Source: Comamonadaceae bacterium (GTDB lineage: Bacteria > Pseudomonadota > Gammaproteobacteria > Burkholderiales > Burkholderiaceae). Taken from it: DNA of 25,997 bases. The first letter of the stretch is position 1, and each line of letters starts with the position of its first letter. The DNA is taken from contig CANKOT010000022.1 of assembly GCA_947484245.1 (NCBI GenBank), positions 1-25,997 of the forward strand, read 5' to 3'. The notes below the pieces were generated by a model. It saw nothing but the letters and a program-made list of their open reading frames with translations. It was not told the origin of the DNA and ran no database searches. Of this stretch, positions 13,307-22,195 are shown piece after piece. The translations under genes and the position numbers were made by a program.

Positions 13307-15907
13307 ATGAACGCATCAGTGGACCAGACCCAATTAGCCCAAGACGCCAATCCAGAAGAAACCGCGGAATGGCGAGAAGCCTTGTTGTCTTTGCTGGCCA
13401 ATGAGGGGCCAGAACGTGTCAACCAAATTTTGAACAGTTTGACTGTGCTTGCGCGGCAGCACAGGACAGGTTGGCTGCCTGACCTCAACACGCCCTATGC
13501 AAACTCCATTTCTGTTGAGGAGCAAGCGGAGTTTCTTGGCGACATTCAAATTGAAGAGCGCTTAACGTCCATCATGCGTTGGAACGCATTGGCCATGGTT
13601 GTTCGCGCCAATCAAGCCTACGGTGAATTGGGTGGGCACATTGCAAGCTATGCGAGCGTCGCAGATTTGTTTGAAACTGGTTTTCACCATTTCTTTCAAG
13701 CGCGCACACCTGAACAAGGCGGCGACTTAGTATTTTTTCAGCCGCACAGTGCGCCGGGTGTTTATGCCCGGGCATTTCTAGAGGGGCGTTTAACGGAAGA
13801 GGACTTGTTGCATTACCGTCAAGAAATTAATACGGGAAAAGCCGGTGCACGCGGACTGTCAAGTTATCCGCATCCTTGGTTGATGCCCGATTTTTGGCAG
13901 TTCCCGACGGGGTCTATGGGGCTGGGACCTATCAGTTCGATCTACCACGCTCGTTTCATGCGCTATTTGACGCACCGCAATTTGTTGCAATGCGAAGGCC
14001 GCAAGGTTTGGGGCGTCTTTGGTGATGGTGAGATGGACGAGCCCGAGAGTATGAGTGCGCTGACCTTGGCTGCACGCGAGAGACTAGACAACTTGGTGTG
14101 GGTGGTGAACTGTAATTTACAGCGCTTAGATGGCCCTGTGCGTGGAAATGGAAGAATCATAGATGAACTGGAAAAATTATTTTCTGGCGCAGGCTGGAAG
14201 GTCATCAAGTTGGTGTGGGGGAGTGACTGGGACGGTTTGTTTGCGCGTGACACCACGGGCGCCTTGCTGAAAGCATTTGCTCAAACTGTTGACGGCCAAA
14301 TGCAAACATTTGCGGCAAAAAATGGGCGTTACAACCGCGAAAGTTTCTTCGGACAAAACGAAGACTTGAAACGTTTGGCAGAGGGAATGACCGACGAGCA
14401 AATCGATCGTTTAAAACGCGGTGGGCATGATGTCGTGAAGATTTATTCCGCTTATGCTGCCGCGCTTGCGCATGAAGGGCAGCCGGTTGTGATCTTGGCG
14501 CACACCAAAAAAGGCTTTGGCATGGGCAGCGCCGGTCAAGGAAAGATGACAACGCACAGCCATAAGAAATTTGATGAACAAGAATTGATTGAATACCGCA
14601 ACCGATTCGATTTGCCGCTCACAGATGAACAAGCAAAAAGTTTGGCGTTTTACAAACCTGCGCCAAACAGTGCAGAGATGTCATACCTGTTAAAGCATCG
14701 TCAAGATCTAGGTGGCAGCATGCCAAAGCGCGAAACTCATTGCGCGATATTGCCTGTTCCCTCATTAGAGACATATGCCCAGTTTGCATTAGCAGCAGAT
14801 GGCAAAGAGATGAGTACAACCATGGCTTTTGTGCGCATGTTGGCTAACTTGTTGAAAGACCCTGTCTTGGGAAAACGCTTGGTTCCCATCGTGGCAGATG
14901 AAGCGCGTACCTTTGGCATGGCCAATCTGTTCAAGCAAGTGGGAATCTACAGCAGTGTCGGGCAACGTTATGCGCCAGAAGATATCGGCTCTGTGTTGAG
15001 TTATCGTGAAGCATTGGACGGTCAAATTTTAGAGGAGGGCATCAGCGAGGCTGGTGCGCTTGCAAGTTGGACCGCCGCTGCAACCAGCTACAGCGTGCAC
15101 GGTTTTGCCATGTTGCCGTTTTATATTTATTACTCAATGTTTGGGTTCCAAAGAGTGGGCGATGCCATTTGGGCTGCTGCTGATCAAAGAGCCAGAGGTT
15201 TTTTGTTGGGCGCAACGTCTGGCAGAACGACCTTGGGTGGCGAAGGATTACAGCATCAAGATGGCAGCAGTCATTTGGTGGCTGCAACCATTCCCAATTG
15301 CAAAGCGTATGACCCTGCTTTTGCAGGAGAGCTGGCGATCATTTTGGACGCAGGAATGCGTGAAATGGTAGAACAACAGATCGATGTTTTTTATTACGTC
15401 ACCTTGATGAACGAGAACTATTCGAACCCAGACATCTCCCTGGAAAATGCCCAAGGCGTGCTGCGTGGTGCGTATCATTTTGCTAACTTTACCCCTGAAA
15501 ACGGCAACCCAAAACATTTTATTACCTTGATGGGATCTGGCGCCATTTTGTTAGAAGTTCTCATTGCAGCCAAGACTTTAGTTGCACAAGGTATCGATGT
15601 CGAGGTGATTAGCGTGACAAGTTGGAGTGAGTTGGCTCGTGATGGTCGGACATGCACTGACCAAGGCACTCAGAAGGTGCCCTACCTAACGAACTTGCTG
15701 TCTAAACGCAAAGGCCCCGTATTGGCTGCTTCAGACTATGTTTGCGCTGTGACTGAATGCGTTAGAGCTTTTGTGCCAGTAGGCCGAACTTACAAAACCT
15801 TGGGAACAGATGGATTTGGTCGGAGCGACACTCGGGCCGCATTGCGTGATTATTTCGGTGTTGACGCAGCGGCCATCGTTAGAGGCGTCACTTTGATGTT
15901 GCCATGA
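13307..15907 (+). CDS. AceE-type pyruvate/2-oxo acid dehydrogenase E1, stand-alone
   Basis: An 866-residue homodimeric E1 from ATG 13307; a TTG 21 bases earlier is less likely. It is thiamine-diphosphate dependent: GELGGHIASY (106-115), SYPHPWLMP (186-194), the ThDP motif GDGEMDEPES (239-248) running to NCNLQRLDGP, HTKKGFGMG, then DEARTFGM, FYIYYSMFGFQR, SGRTTLGGEGLQHQDG and LGTDGFGRSD. It would decarboxylate pyruvate or a near homologue such as 2-oxobutyrate. No E2 (aceF) or E3 (lpd) gene follows, so it must borrow these. Compared with E. coli AceE, the last roughly 25-30 residues are missing: the protein ends soon after the conserved FEVDA-like segment. Regulation by the divergent Lrp-type gene is likely. 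It is probably a second, specialised E1 rather than the housekeeping one. Confidence 0.9.
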   Translation: MNASVDQTQLAQDANPEETAEWREALLSLLANEGPERVNQILNSLTVLARQHRTGWLPDLNTPYANSISVEEQAEFLGDIQIEERLTSIMRWNALAMVVRANQAYGELGGHIASYASVADLFETGFHHFFQARTPEQGGDLVFFQPHSAPGVYARAFLEGRLTEEDLLHYRQEINTGKAGARGLSSYPHPWLMPDFWQFPTGSMGLGPISSIYHARFMRYLTHRNLLQCEGRKVWGVFGDGEMDEPESMSALTLAARERLDNLVWVVNCNLQRLDGPVRGNGRIIDELEKLFSGAGWKVIKLVWGSDWDGLFARDTTGALLKAFAQTVDGQMQTFAAKNGRYNRESFFGQNEDLKRLAEGMTDEQIDRLKRGGHDVVKIYSAYAAALAHEGQPVVILAHTKKGFGMGSAGQGKMTTHSHKKFDEQELIEYRNRFDLPLTDEQAKSLAFYKPAPNSAEMSYLLKHRQDLGGSMPKRETHCAILPVPSLETYAQFALAADGKEMSTTMAFVRMLANLLKDPVLGKRLVPIVADEARTFGMANLFKQVGIYSSVGQRYAPEDIGSVLSYREALDGQILEEGISEAGALASWTAAATSYSVHGFAMLPFYIYYSMFGFQRVGDAIWAAADQRARGFLLGATSGRTTLGGEGLQHQDGSSHLVAATIPNCKAYDPAFAGELAIILDAGMREMVEQQIDVFYYVTLMNENYSNPDISLENAQGVLRGAYHFANFTPENGNPKHFITLMGSGAILLEVLIAAKTLVAQGIDVEVISVTSWSELARDGRTCTDQGTQKVPYLTNLLSKRKGPVLAASDYVCAVTECVRAFVPVGRTYKTLGTDGFGRSDTRAALRDYFGVDAAAIVRGVTLMLP

Positions 15908-15986
15908 TCGCTGTCAATGTGACCTGCCCCGACCTGCCCTATCAAAGTGATGGAACAAAGTCCGTTTATTTCGGATAATAGCGGCT

Positions 15987-17492
15987 ATGTTGAATTTACG
16001 CGCTATTTTGATTTGTTCGCTGCTACTGTGTTTAGCTGGATGCGGTGGCTCAAGCTCAAACAATTCTTTGCCAACCAGCCAGTCCACTTCAAAAGAGTTG
16101 GCTCAAATTTGCGCAAAAGAAAGTCCTTACGCTGCCAAATCTTCTCTGCCCAGTACACCAGGAGTTTTGGCAGATGAAAAAAAATGGATCAAAGCCTATA
16201 TGTCTGAAAGGTACCTTTGGTACAAGGACATGCCTGTAGTCAATGCAGACGATTCTCGCTACAACGTACTGACGAGTGGTGCCTTAGACGTTTGGAGTTC
16301 ACTTCAAAACTACTTTGCTGATTTAAAAACACCACTTAAAACAGCGACGGGCACTTTGGTTGATAAATTCAGTTACATCATTGACTCTGCTTCATGGAAT
16401 AGTTTTGTTAATAGCAGTTTGCGTGGGTACGGCTTTATGTTGAAAACAAGCACCCAAGGCAGCCTCAAGGTTTTATCCGTGGCCTATGTTTATCCAAACA
16501 CACCTGCGATGAGTGCCGGTTTGGCCAGGGGCGATCAAATTATCAGTATTGATGGTGCGTCCATCAATGACGCCAGCTCTCAAGCGACCGACATTTTCAA
16601 TGAAGGTCTGCGTCCCACCAAAGTTGCCCCGCATACGTTTCAAATATTGCGAGCAGGCGAGACATTCAATGTCACCATGCAGGCAGAAACCATCACCTTG
16701 CAACAAGTTGAATACAAAGTTTTGAATGTAGGCTCGCAGAAAGTTGGGTACTTGCTTTTCAACAGCCATGTGCCCGGTGCTGAGTCCTATCTGATACAAG
16801 CCATGACGGACTTCAAACAGCAAGGTATTACAGACCTGGTGGTCGATTTGCGGTACAACGGCGGTGGCTATTTGGCCATTGCCAATGCCTTGGCATATTC
16901 AGTTGCTGGCAGAGCGCAGGCGCTGGGTAAGGTTTTTGAGTGGACTCAATTTTCTGACAAAAGAAGTTCTGAAAACTACGCCATGAATTTCACCGGCTTG
17001 GGTCTCAACAACCAAGCCTATCCCTCCCTTGGCATTGCCAAAGTTTATGTGTTGGTCACGGGGGGAACCTGCTCTGCCAGTGAATCTTTTATCAATGGAC
17101 TTCGAGGCATTGATGTGCAAGTTGAGTTGATCGGTACTACCACTTGCGGTAAACCTTATGGGTTTTATGCTCAAGGCAATTGCGGTATCACTTATGCAGC
17201 CATGGAAATGGAAGGTTTGAATGCCAAATTAGAAGGCAGATTTTCTGACGGCATGGTGACTCAGTGCTCAGTGCTTGATGATTTGAATCGTCCTTTGGGC
17301 GATGCTTCAGAGGGCATGTTGTCAGTTGCCATTAAGAGAATGCGAGGGCAATCGTGCAGTCAAGCTGCTGGCCTTGCCATAGGTTCGCAAGATTTATCTG
17401 GCATGGCGCTGCTTGATAACAGCGTGTTGCTCAGGCCCGAATGGCAAAACAACAAGTTGTTGAATACGCGACCATCAATCACTTCGAAGTGA
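15987..17492 (+). CDS. S41-family (C-terminal processing) peptidase, lipoprotein
   Basis: A 501-residue protein with a lipoprotein signal (lipobox LAGC, lipidated Cys19) followed by a Gly/Ser/Asn linker, so it is anchored to a membrane in the envelope. An N-terminal region is followed by a PDZ domain around residues 150-230 (PNTPAMSAGLARGDQIISIDG) and the S41 protease domain: VVDLRYNGGGY, the catalytic serine 365 in CSASESF, and the lysine 389 in TTCGKPYG where the family has TFGKG. The C-terminal part is rich in cysteine for an exported protein, suggesting disulfides. Such enzymes trim or degrade envelope proteins. It stands alone; a tandem GACCTGCCC pair lies just upstream (about 15920-15940) without obvious role. 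Confidence 0.88.
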   Translation: MLNLRAILICSLLLCLAGCGGSSSNNSLPTSQSTSKELAQICAKESPYAAKSSLPSTPGVLADEKKWIKAYMSERYLWYKDMPVVNADDSRYNVLTSGALDVWSSLQNYFADLKTPLKTATGTLVDKFSYIIDSASWNSFVNSSLRGYGFMLKTSTQGSLKVLSVAYVYPNTPAMSAGLARGDQIISIDGASINDASSQATDIFNEGLRPTKVAPHTFQILRAGETFNVTMQAETITLQQVEYKVLNVGSQKVGYLLFNSHVPGAESYLIQAMTDFKQQGITDLVVDLRYNGGGYLAIANALAYSVAGRAQALGKVFEWTQFSDKRSSENYAMNFTGLGLNNQAYPSLGIAKVYVLVTGGTCSASESFINGLRGIDVQVELIGTTTCGKPYGFYAQGNCGITYAAMEMEGLNAKLEGRFSDGMVTQCSVLDDLNRPLGDASEGMLSVAIKRMRGQSCSQAAGLAIGSQDLSGMALLDNSVLLRPEWQNNKLLNTRPSITSK

Positions 17493-17543
17493 ATAACTCA
17501 CGCACAGCAACACGTTTATCATCATTTTTATTTTGGATTAACC

Positions 17544-18092
17544 ATGAACCCTATCGCATTGATGCCTCGCCAAGCTGTACCTGCTCTTGACTTGGCTTTG
17601 ACCGCTGGTGGTCGCTATGTCAGCGGTCAAAACTCGGGTGAGCGTTTCGATTTGCTAGTCTTTTATCGGGGCTTGCATTGCCCCATTTGCGCCAAATATT
17701 TGTTGGAGTTGGAGCGCCTTGGAGAGGAGTTCCAAAAACGAGGCGTTCGGATCATCGCCATCAGCAGCGATGAGGTCACGCGGGCGCAGGCCATGGCCGA
17801 CAAGGTGCAAGGCAATCGCATTGAGTTTGCCTACGGTTTGGATCTTGGCTTGGCCAGGCAATGGGGCTTGTACATCAGCACATCCAAGGGGAAAACTTCG
17901 ATCGGACTGGATGAGCCAGCCTTGTTCAGCGAACCTGGTATTTTTCTCATCAAGCCAGATCAAACCCTCTACTATGGATCCACGCAAACCATGCCTTTCG
18001 CACGTCCCGCCTTTTCCGATTTGCTAGCGGCGGTCGACTTCGCGATTCAGAAAGATTACCCCGCTCGCGGTGAGTACACAGGCGAGATTTGA
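17544..18092 (+). CDS. AhpC/TSA-like peroxiredoxin or redoxin-family protein with a CPIC motif
   Basis: A 182-residue thioredoxin-fold protein with the segment LLVFYRGLHCPICAKYLLEL, in which Cys46 and Cys49 form a CxxC pair where AhpC/TSA peroxiredoxins have their peroxidatic cysteine, and then GVRIIAISSDEVTRAQAMA and IFLIKPDQTLYY. There is no signal peptide, so it acts in the cytoplasm. It likely reduces peroxides or disulfides. The stop codon lies two bases before the ATG of the OsmC-type gene, so the two form one operon. Pairing of a peroxiredoxin-like gene with an OsmC-type peroxidase makes a role in handling organic peroxides the best guess. Confidence 0.85.
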   Translation: MNPIALMPRQAVPALDLALTAGGRYVSGQNSGERFDLLVFYRGLHCPICAKYLLELERLGEEFQKRGVRIIAISSDEVTRAQAMADKVQGNRIEFAYGLDLGLARQWGLYISTSKGKTSIGLDEPALFSEPGIFLIKPDQTLYYGSTQTMPFARPAFSDLLAAVDFAIQKDYPARGEYTGEI

Positions 18093-18094
18093 AC

Positions 18095-19276
18095 ATGGCC
18101 GAGAGCATTCACCGCACCGACTCCATTGATGGCCACGGCCATCCACTTTGCTTCAAAACCCAAGCAGGACAAAATCGGCCAGGCGTGCTGGGCATCCATG
18201 ACGCCCAAGATGTGTTCATCACACATGCGCGCGCCATGGGGGGCCATCAGAAAGAAGCTGTGGTGAAAGAGGGGCAGGCGGGCTCGAGCTGGCGCATGGT
18301 CAGTGACGAAGGTCCCGCTCTCAAAGGCACCGACCTCGCGCCGTTTCCGCTGGGCTACATGTCTGCCGGCTTGCAAGCCGATCTGCTGCAACGCATTAGA
18401 CAGCTGGCACAGGCGCAGGACATTCCTTTGACTAGCTTGAGCAGCAGCCTGGAAAACGACTACATGTTCGAGGGCTCTTTTTTCAAAGGTACCGGCGTAG
18501 GGCATGCGTATGCGCCGCGATTTCAGGTAAGGGCTCAAAGCTCAGCGTCTGCCGAGCAGGTACTGGGCCTGGTGCGGCAGGCGGTGGCGGCTTCGCCCCT
18601 ATTGGCTTCGTGGGCCACGCCTTTGCACAATACCTTTGCGTTGTACGCCAACGGACGCCGCGTAACTTTGCGCGAATTGGCCTCAAGCACGGCCACGGTC
18701 GATGACCCCTTCAAAACCTGGTCGCAGGCGCCCACCCCTCTGGCCAATGCCGATACGCTGCAAGACATCGTCAGCAAAGCCCAGCCCGTTGAAGTAAAAA
18801 ACCCCACCTCGCCTTCAGGCTGGGAGGCAGGGCGTGTGGATATTCCTATCCATGGTCATTCCGAGTCGGCAGGTGGTTTGAGCCGCAGCGTCACTTGGGC
18901 CAATCGGCTGGGCGGCTCAGCCTTCGCCATCCAAAGTGATGACAGACTCACTGGCGACCAAGCCCCCAGCGCACTTGGGCATGCCTATGCTGGCATTGCG
19001 TTTTGTTTCATGACGCAATTGTTGCGCTATGTGGAGCACCATCAGATGAAAGTCAGGGCGCTGCGCATGGTGCAGCTCAGCCCTTGCCGCATCGAATCAA
19101 GTGTGGCTCAGGCCCAGCCTTTGGACACCCACGTGTTCGTTCACACCGAAGAAACCGACGAGGTGATGGAACGATTGATGCAAATGTCGGCCCGCACCTG
19201 CTACTTGCACGCAGCTTTGGGTCAGTCCTTGGCGCCTGAGGTGAGCTTGGTTTTGAATGGCCAAGTGGTGTCTTAA
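18095..19276 (+). CDS. double OsmC-domain protein, first domain without cysteines
   Basis: A 393-residue protein from ATG 18095; an overlapping TTG at 18089 is less likely. It appears to contain two OsmC/Ohr-type domains. The first (about residues 40-190) has the fold pattern PLGYMSAGLQADLLQRIRQLAQ and SPLLASW, but both positions that normally carry the redox cysteines are other residues. The second (about 245-393) keeps one Cys at 304 (FCFMTQLLRYVE) and one at 369 (ARTCYLHAAL), matching the OsmC cysteine pair. OsmC and Ohr reduce organic hydroperoxides with these two thiols. The first half may have become structural or regulatory. It is cotranscribed with the redoxin-type gene. Codon use is visibly more GC-rich than in the catabolic block. 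Confidence 0.8.
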   Translation: MAESIHRTDSIDGHGHPLCFKTQAGQNRPGVLGIHDAQDVFITHARAMGGHQKEAVVKEGQAGSSWRMVSDEGPALKGTDLAPFPLGYMSAGLQADLLQRIRQLAQAQDIPLTSLSSSLENDYMFEGSFFKGTGVGHAYAPRFQVRAQSSASAEQVLGLVRQAVAASPLLASWATPLHNTFALYANGRRVTLRELASSTATVDDPFKTWSQAPTPLANADTLQDIVSKAQPVEVKNPTSPSGWEAGRVDIPIHGHSESAGGLSRSVTWANRLGGSAFAIQSDDRLTGDQAPSALGHAYAGIAFCFMTQLLRYVEHHQMKVRALRMVQLSPCRIESSVAQAQPLDTHVFVHTEETDEVMERLMQMSARTCYLHAALGQSLAPEVSLVLNGQVVS

Positions 19277-19278
19277 CT

Positions 19279-19296
19279 CCTTTGTAATAACAAAGG
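19279..19296. terminator. hairpin terminator between convergent genes
   Basis: CCTTTGT (19279-19285) and ACAAAGG (19290-19296) form a perfect seven-pair stem with an AATA loop, three bases after the OsmC-type stop and five before the Kelch stop on the other strand. The T-rich tract after it is weak (GTATTTAAA), so it may serve both directions only partly. Confidence 0.55.
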
Positions 19297-19300
19297 GTAT

Positions 19301-20446
19301 TTAAACGCCACTCAAACTAAACGCCTCGTGCACAGCAGATTGCACACTGCCACCCAGTACCGCGCCGCCACCGGCTACATAAATCCAATCGCCAATGGTG
19401 ACGGCAGCCACTGCATGTCGTGGGATAGGCATGGCCGCGTGAGATTGCCATGTGTTGGTAGCAGGATCGTAACTTTCCATTTGACCAAATACGGTTTGTT
19501 GTCCGGGGCGGTTGATGATTCCGCCTTCACCACCCATGGCATAAAGACGGTCACGGTAAACCACCAAGCCATGTCCTGAACGTGCTGTCGGCAATGGTGC
19601 AAGGCCTTCCCAAGTGTCTCTTTCGGGCACATACACCTGATGCAAGTCGGTGTTGTATTCGAAGGTGTTGAAGCGACCGCCAATGACGTGAATTCGACCC
19701 TTGTAAGCGACACAGCCCACATGATCGCGCGCGCCAGGCAGTGCTTTTTTTCGGGACCATTGATCTGTTTTGGGATCGTAAACCTCATGCCAACCAACAC
19801 TGGCGCGCTCATCCGTGGGCGAAGATGCACCGCCAATCAGGTGCAGTTTGCCATTCAAGGCCACGGCGGCGGCGGCACCTCGGGGCCTAGGCAATGGTGC
19901 AATCGATGTCCATTTGTCTTGGGACACTTCATACACATAGGCATGGTTGTCTGGGTTGCGGTTTTGTTCAATGAAGCCGCCAAACGCATAGATTCGACCT
20001 TCAAGAGAGACCACCGCCACGTGGTTGGCACCCCTGGGCAGTGGGGCAGCCAAATGCCATTGATCGTTGCGCGGTTCATAGACATGGTGGTAGCCCCTGT
20101 CGACGCGTCCTTCGCCATAGCCTCCAATGACATGAAGCCTGCCGGCCCACTCAGTTGCCCATGCCATTTCACTGCGAGGAATAGGCAGCGATGCCCGGGT
20201 GATCCAGCGTCCAGTTGGCCCTTTGGGGGCGGAGCTATTGAATGAGCGCTGCGACTCTTGATCGGCCGTTAAGTGGTGGGGCACACCCCCTTGAAGTTTG
20301 GCGTAAGGCTCTGCGGAGGGGTTGGCTTTGGGCAGAGGAGGATGTGTGCCGTGATGTCCGTGATGGCTCTCGGTTTGAGCCAACAAAGTTGGCGAAATGA
20401 GCAGGGATGATGCACCGACCACCCATTTTCTTCTGTCGACCGTCAT
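19301..20446 (-). CDS. Kelch-repeat protein with a twin-arginine leader
   Basis: A 381-residue protein from ATG 20446. The leader has VDRRKWVVGASSLLIS, a twin-arginine pair before a hydrophobic stretch, ending LLAQ; a His-rich linker (ESHHGHHGTH) follows. From about residue 80 come five or six Kelch motifs, each with a double glycine (VIGGYGEG, AFGGFIEQ, LIGGASSP, VIGGRFNT, AMGGEGG, VAGGGAV) and a downstream Tyr and Trp (YEPRNDQW, YDPKTDQW, YDPATNTW), so a beta-propeller is expected in the periplasm. No catalytic residues can be assigned. It is the last gene of a leftward operon, 32 bases after a Bug receptor. The folded Tat substrate may bind a metal or a ligand, but its function is unknown. 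Confidence 0.85.
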   Translation of the reverse strand: MTVDRRKWVVGASSLLISPTLLAQTESHHGHHGTHPPLPKANPSAEPYAKLQGGVPHHLTADQESQRSFNSSAPKGPTGRWITRASLPIPRSEMAWATEWAGRLHVIGGYGEGRVDRGYHHVYEPRNDQWHLAAPLPRGANHVAVVSLEGRIYAFGGFIEQNRNPDNHAYVYEVSQDKWTSIAPLPRPRGAAAAVALNGKLHLIGGASSPTDERASVGWHEVYDPKTDQWSRKKALPGARDHVGCVAYKGRIHVIGGRFNTFEYNTDLHQVYVPERDTWEGLAPLPTARSGHGLVVYRDRLYAMGGEGGIINRPGQQTVFGQMESYDPATNTWQSHAAMPIPRHAVAAVTIGDWIYVAGGGAVLGGSVQSAVHEAFSLSGV

Positions 20447-20478
20447 GCTTGGCCATCCTTCCAATCAAGTAACCAAGC

Positions 20479-21483
20479 TCAGTTAGCTTGCACGCCAGCT
20501 TTGATCAGCAGGCCGCCTAAGGTTTCAATCTCATTTTTCAAATGGGCTCTGAGCGCATTGGGTGTGGCCTGCTCAACGCTGACTGCAGAGACACCCATGC
20601 CATCCAAACGCTTGACCACATCTGGATCGGTGACAGACTTTTGCAATGCAGCTGTTAATTTGTCTAAGACGGGTTTGGGTGTGCCTTTAGGGGCATAGAC
20701 GCCAAATGAAATATTGATATCAAAGCCCTTCACCCCAGCTTCAGCAATGGCAGGTGTGTCTGGCAAGGAGGGCAGTCTGCTTTTGCCAGCCGCTGCATAG
20801 GCCTTGATTTTGCTGGTCTTCACCGAGGGGACGGTGCCTGAAGTTTGATCGCACAGAATATCGACCTGCCCACCCATTAAGTCAGTTAGGGCTGGGCCTG
20901 TGCCCTTGTAAGGAATTTCGTTGAGTTTGACGCCCAACACATTCATCATCATCAAACCGCACAAGTGTGAGGCAGAACCAACGCCTGCATGCGCAAGGCT
21001 GACTTTGTTTTGATTGGCTTTGAGGTAAGCCACAAATTCATTCAAATCTTTAGGTGGAAATTCGTTTCTCGCCACGATGACCATCGGACCGCTGGTGGCT
21101 GAGCCAATAGGTTCGAAATCATCGACAGGGTGGTAGCTTAAATTTTTGTACATGGCCAAGTTGGTGGCATGGCTCACATGAATCATGAGCAAGGTATAGC
21201 CATCTGGTTTGGATCTAGCGACCTTCGCTGTTCCAATGCTGCCAGAAGCACCAGACGTGTTGTCAACCAATATTTGTTGACCCAGTATTTTTTGCATCGA
21301 GCCTGCAAACAGTCGGGTAATGGTGTCGCCAGGACCGCCAGCCGCATAAGGCATGACCATGGTGATGGGTTTGGCTGGAAAGTCTTGCGCCGACACACAA
21401 CTGGCTGCGCCAAGGAGCAATGCACCAAAAAACTTGCAAAGCTTGGCTTGAAAAGATCGAGCTGGAATGAATGTCGAGTTCAT
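20479..21483 (-). CDS. Bug/TctC-family periplasmic solute-binding protein (third copy)
   Basis: A 334-residue Bug receptor; the start chosen is MNSTFIPARSF at 21483, preceded by an AGGACC ribosome binding site, as the 43 codons upstream overlap the previous gene and do not look coding. A Sec signal peptide (FFGALLLGAASCVSAQ) leads into DFPAKPITMVMPYAAGGPGDTITR, VDNTSGASGSIG and KPDGYTL, all typical for the family. It is cotranscribed between the carboxymuconolactone-decarboxylase-type gene (40 bases upstream) and the Kelch gene. The ligand is unknown. The partner gene suggests a ring-derived or carboxylate compound. No membrane transport genes accompany it. Confidence 0.93.
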   Translation of the reverse strand: MNSTFIPARSFQAKLCKFFGALLLGAASCVSAQDFPAKPITMVMPYAAGGPGDTITRLFAGSMQKILGQQILVDNTSGASGSIGTAKVARSKPDGYTLLMIHVSHATNLAMYKNLSYHPVDDFEPIGSATSGPMVIVARNEFPPKDLNEFVAYLKANQNKVSLAHAGVGSASHLCGLMMMNVLGVKLNEIPYKGTGPALTDLMGGQVDILCDQTSGTVPSVKTSKIKAYAAAGKSRLPSLPDTPAIAEAGVKGFDINISFGVYAPKGTPKPVLDKLTAALQKSVTDPDVVKRLDGMGVSAVSVEQATPNALRAHLKNEIETLGGLLIKAGVQAN

Positions 21484-21523
21484 GTTGAAGGTCCTGTTGA
21501 ATTCAATGAAAAAATGTTCTGTT

Positions 21524-22114
21524 TTATGCCAGTAGGCGCTGCCTGATTTCAATCGGGTCAAGCACTTCCAGTGGCCATGCACCGCCACCTGGAATGCCAA
21601 CCTGTGTGGCATTGAGGAGCATCGAAACCATCACGTAAGTGCCTGACAGCACCGTAAGATCAATGACCGCTTGCTCGCCCATTTTGTCAACCGCTTCTTG
21701 CCAAAGTGCATCGGGCACTCTGTGATTCAAGCTCAACTGAATGCAGTAGTCGTAAACCAAGCGTTCGTCTTCTTGCATGGTTGTGGGGCGTTTGCAAAGT
21801 TGCAAATCTTTCATCACTACATCGGACAAGCCGGCTTTTCGGGCAATGGTTTCGTGAGCCCACCATTCGTATTGCGCATTTGAAATTCTGGCTTGAATCA
21901 AAATGGCAAATTCATTCAAGCGCTTGTTGACGCTGGTTCTAAATCGGAGGTAGTCGAGAAAATCAAAGCAGCGCCTTGCCATGTCAGGACTTCGCAGCAA
22001 AGCGTTGTAGGGCCCCCCGAGTGCGGCACTGGAAATTTTTAGAATGTCATCAGCCAATGGCCGAACTGAATCTGGCAATTCAGAATAAGAAATTTGAGAT
22101 AGGCGTTCGTTCAT
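21524..22114 (-). CDS. carboxymuconolactone decarboxylase (CMD) family protein
   Basis: A 196-residue all-helical protein of the CMD/AhpD-like superfamily: LGGPYNALLRSPDMARR, then a central helix NEFAILIQARISNAQYEWWAHETIARKAGL, which is the conserved core (the EW.AH..A..AGL phrase), and DLTVLSGTYVMVSMLLN. The CxxC of the AhpD branch is absent, so a peroxidase-partner role is unlikely; a decarboxylase or lactone-type reaction is possible. The protein has no signal peptide. It is first of a leftward operon with a Bug receptor and a Kelch protein, suggesting that the three handle one imported compound. Confidence 0.87.
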   Translation of the reverse strand: MNERLSQISYSELPDSVRPLADDILKISSAALGGPYNALLRSPDMARRCFDFLDYLRFRTSVNKRLNEFAILIQARISNAQYEWWAHETIARKAGLSDVVMKDLQLCKRPTTMQEDERLVYDYCIQLSLNHRVPDALWQEAVDKMGEQAVIDLTVLSGTYVMVSMLLNATQVGIPGGGAWPLEVLDPIEIRQRLLA

Positions 22115-22195
22115 CCTCTAATTTTAGAAAGAACCAAGGAAAGAGGTGGGAGTAAAAACCCGAACGTTAGATCACTGATTCAAGGTGCTATGGCC

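Noticed and set aside
19640..20245. A 201-codon frame antisense to the Kelch gene
   Set aside because: It lies fully within the Kelch gene, whose repeats and leader are clear. The antisense frame has no recognisable domain and is rich in Cys, Arg and His, as expected for a shadow.
21484..21612. N-terminal extension of the third Bug receptor
   Set aside because: These codons overlap the end of the CMD-family gene and would put the signal peptide inside the protein. The start at 21483 has a ribosome binding site and a normal leader.
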